From NCBI GenBank assembly GCA_016706685.1, contig JADJJE010000001.1, positions 764,706-828,705 of the forward strand: a DNA stretch of 64,000 nucleotides, given 5' to 3'. The position numbers were made by a program, and so were the translations under genes. How positions within the stretch are numbered: position 1 is the first letter of the stretch; the number at the start of each line of letters is the position of its first letter. The stretch is from Sandaracinaceae bacterium (lineage in GTDB: Bacteria; Myxococcota_A; Polyangia; Polyangiales; Houyiibacteriaceae). Below, in pieces: positions 61,568 through 64,000 of the stretch. The notes below the pieces were generated by a model. It ran no database searches. It saw only the letters and a list, made by a program, of their open reading frames with translations, and was not told the DNA's origin.

Positions 61568-64000
61568 ATGGCAACTGACCACGAGCTTCGAGTGCATCGC
61601 GACTGGATCGGGCTCCTGCAGCCCGTTGGTCTCGTGGTGTCCCCGCCTGCGCTCCTCGCTGCGCAGGCCCTCCCGGACAAGAACATCCTGAAGGAGCAGC
61701 AGGCGCTGCTCGCGCTCATCACCCCGCCCGCTCCGAAGGACGAGAAGAAGGCGGTGGAGCGCCCGCCGCTCCCGCTCAGCTTCGAGGCTCTCGCGACGCA
61801 GGTGCTCGGCTGGAAGCCGAACAAGCTAGCGGGCAGTCCGAGCGGCCCCGCGCTGCCCGAGTCGCTCGAGCTGGTGCTTCCGGAGTTCGGCGAGACGCTG
61901 CGCCCCACCTTCGCGGTTCCTGCGGTGGAGGAAGACGATTCGGAGTGGATGATGCTCGTCCAGGAGCTGCCGGACGGGACCTTGTTCGATGAGCCGCCTG
62001 CCGACGAGACCAAGAAGTGGCACGCGAGCCCGCAGATCCGGCTCGAGCGGCTGCTTCGCGAGACCGGCGTGCCGGTCGGCATCCTCGCCAACGGTCGCTT
62101 CATCCGCCTCGTCTACGCGCCTCGCGGCGAGTCGTCGGGACACGTCACGTGGCCGGTGCATCGGCTAACTACCGCGCTCGACCGCGACATGCTCTCGGCG
62201 CTCTGCATGCTGCTCGGCTCCGCGCGCCTCTTCGCGCTGCCGCGCGACCAGCGGCTGCCGCACCTCCTCAAGGAGAGCCGCAAGTACCAGAACGTCGTCT
62301 CGACGAAGCTCGCGGGGCAGGTGCTCGAGGCTCTGAACGAGCTCCTGCGCGGGTTCCAGTCGGCGAACGAGGCCGTAAAGGGTAGGCTCCTCGACGCGAC
62401 GGTCCGCGCGGACCCTGACCACGTCTACGGCGGCCTGCTCGCGGTGCTGCTCCGGCTCGTGTTCATCCTCTACGCCGAGGAGCGGGGCCTGCTCTCGTCA
62501 TCCGCAGCCTACGTGCGGAACTACTCGCTGGTCGGTCTCTTCGACAAGCTGCGCATCGACGCCGGCCGCTTCCCCGACACGATGGACCAACGCTACGGCG
62601 CCTGGTCGCGCCTGCTCGTGCTCTTTCGCATGGTGCATGACGGAGCCAAGCGCGGGGACCTCCGTCTCCCTCCGCGCTACGGGCACCTCTTCGATCCCGA
62701 TGCCTGGGGGTTCCTCGAGGGACGACCCCTCCGCATCAACCGCGTAGTGGGCGCCCCCGTCGAGGTGCCCAAGGTGCCCGATGGCGTGGTGCTGCGGGTG
62801 CTCGAGAAGCTCCTTCTGCTCGACAGCGACCGGCTCTCGTACCGAGCGCTCGACGTGGAGCAGATCGGCTCCGTCTACGAGAACATGATGGGCTTCCGCC
62901 TCGAGCGCGCGTTCGAGCCGTCCATCGGTGTCGGCAAGGAGCACGTGGTCGTCGGGCTCGAGACGCTGCTCGCGAAGAAGGGCGCGGAGCGCGAGAAGCT
63001 CCTCAAGGAGACGGCGAGCGTCGAGCTGACGGGCAAGGCCTCCGAAGCGCTCAAGGAAGCGGCCACCGTCGACGACCTCGTCGCCGCGCTGAGCCGGCGC
63101 ATCTCGCCGCTCACGCCGAGCACGGTGCCCGCGGGCGGACTCTACCTCCAGCCCACCGACGAGCGACGCCGCTCGGGCTCGCACTACACGCCGCGCGAGC
63201 TGACCGAGCCGATCGTTCGCACGACGCTACGGCCTATCCTCGAAGACCTCGGCCCGAGCCCGAAGCCCGAGCAGCTCCTCGCGCTCAAGGTCTGCGATCC
63301 GGCGATGGGCTCCGGGCGCGTTCCTGGTCGAGGCGTGCCGGCAGCTCGCCGATCAACTCGTCAAGGCTTACGACGTTCACGGGCGTCCGACCGACGTTCC
63401 GCCCGATGAGGACGTGCTGCTCTACGCGCAGCGGCAGGTCGCGCAGCACTGCCTCTACGGAGTCGACAAGAACCCGTTCGCGGTCGACCTCGGCAAGCTC
63501 TCGCTCTGGCTCGCCACGCTGGCGCGCGACCACGCCTTCACGTTCCTCGACCACTCGATTCGCCACGGCGACTCGCTGGTCGGGCTGACGCGCGAGCAGA
63601 TCGCGAGCTTCCACTGGGCGCCCGAGAAGCAGATCCTAGTCATCCGCACGTTCGTGGACAAGGCGATTGCCGAGGCCATGGCGCTGCGGGCCAAGATCCC
63701 GGACCTCGCCAACTCGGACGACGTTCGGGAGAAGCGGCAACTCTTGCGGGACGCGGACGACGCGCTCGCGAAGGTGCGGATGGTGGGGGATGCGGTGGGA
63801 GCGAGCTTCTTCTCCGAGGAGAAACCCCAGGGGCGCGGGAAGAAGCGCGGGAACGGTGGGAGACCGAGACTCAGAACTGGCTCTCGGGCCACCCCTCGGC
63901 GGGAGAGCTTCCCGCATTCGTCGAGGAGCTGCGATCGGGTGAGAGACCGGTACCGTGCTTTCACTGGGCGATTGAGTTCCCAGAGGTCTTCGATGCATCT
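61568..64000 (+). pseudogene. drmMI: DISARM adenine-specific methylase DrmMI, frameshifted and cut by window end
   Basis: The N-terminal about 580 residues are open from ATG 61568, 4 bp after the drmD stop. The SAM-binding motif is near 63300: V-C-D-P-A-M-G-S-G, but an extra G at about 63316 shifts the frame. The sequel (A-F-L-V-E-A-C-R-Q-L-A-D, then Y-G-V-D-K-N-P-F-A-V-D-L-G) is in the next frame. A further shift near 63850 leads to F-H-W-A-I-E-F-P-E-V-F just before the window end. That segment precedes the catalytic N-P-P-F/Y motif, which is therefore outside the window. Large N6-adenine methylases of this type mark host DNA in class 1 DISARM. drmA, drmB and drmC would be expected beyond 64000. 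Confidence 0.8.

Overview
The window is about 70% G+C and reads like a chromosome of Myxococcota (Polyangia or Sandaracinus-like). This is inferred from content: four Hanks-type Ser/Thr kinases, two zinc-ribbon/FHA proteins, a CarD/CdnL regulator, a PilZ protein, a histone-H1-like Lys/Ala protein, many lipoproteins, and lipid genes (acyl-CoA dehydrogenase, GMC oxidase, a hydrolase/acyl-ligase fusion). I found no rRNA, tRNA, CRISPR array or insertion sequence.

Layout. 0-7 kb: envelope genes (TAP-like hydrolase lipoprotein, a lipoprotein that runs into an 83-nt poly-C tract, cytochrome c, a membrane protein, a TonB-like protein, two small exported proteins). 7-14 kb: one minus-strand operon with overlapping stop/start codons (penicillin-binding protein 1A, VCBS-repeat protein, family-5 solute-binding-like protein, sensor kinase). 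14-20 kb: Ser/Thr kinase, TrmH-type methylase, a protein with three DsbA-like domains, and a second kinase with an unusually structured leader. 20-23.5 kb: miaB-vanZ, a PanE-like reductase, and a 724-bp gap holding two inverted copies of a palindromic element. 23.5-31 kb: glutamine amidotransferase, two FHA proteins, a giant TPR/HEAT protein. 31-40 kb: DUF72-like and NFACT (RqcH-like) proteins, histone-like protein, OmpA lipoprotein, CdnL with a clear promoter, RNase G/E, PilZ and J-like proteins, a third kinase. 40-58 kb: phosphopantetheinyl transferase, pyrophosphatase-like protein, lytic transglycosylase, and a lipid-metabolism neighbourhood including a 996-aa hydrolase/acyl-CoA-ligase fusion divergent from a protein with isoprenoid-synthase-like Asp motifs, a kinase with a cyclic-nucleotide domain, an S2P protease, and a GMC oxidase.

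58.3 kb to the end: the start of a class 1 DISARM antiphage island, drmD (SNF2 helicase) followed by drmMI (adenine methylase), cut by the window end. This island carries about ten single-base frameshifts, while the preceding 58 kb shows none that I could see. The indels may be consensus errors or very recent decay.

The most interesting non-coding signals are: (1) the inverted pair of palindromic elements at 22849-23399, with identical 19-bp arms and differing but still self-pairing cores; (2) the structured leader with a terminator-like hairpin plus a start-codon hairpin before the kinase at 19248; (3) two 21-bp palindromic operators 32 bp apart at 44147-44199; (4) a LexA-box-like palindrome just upstream of the cdnL promoter. 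No complete new multi-gene system could be demonstrated from sequence alone.
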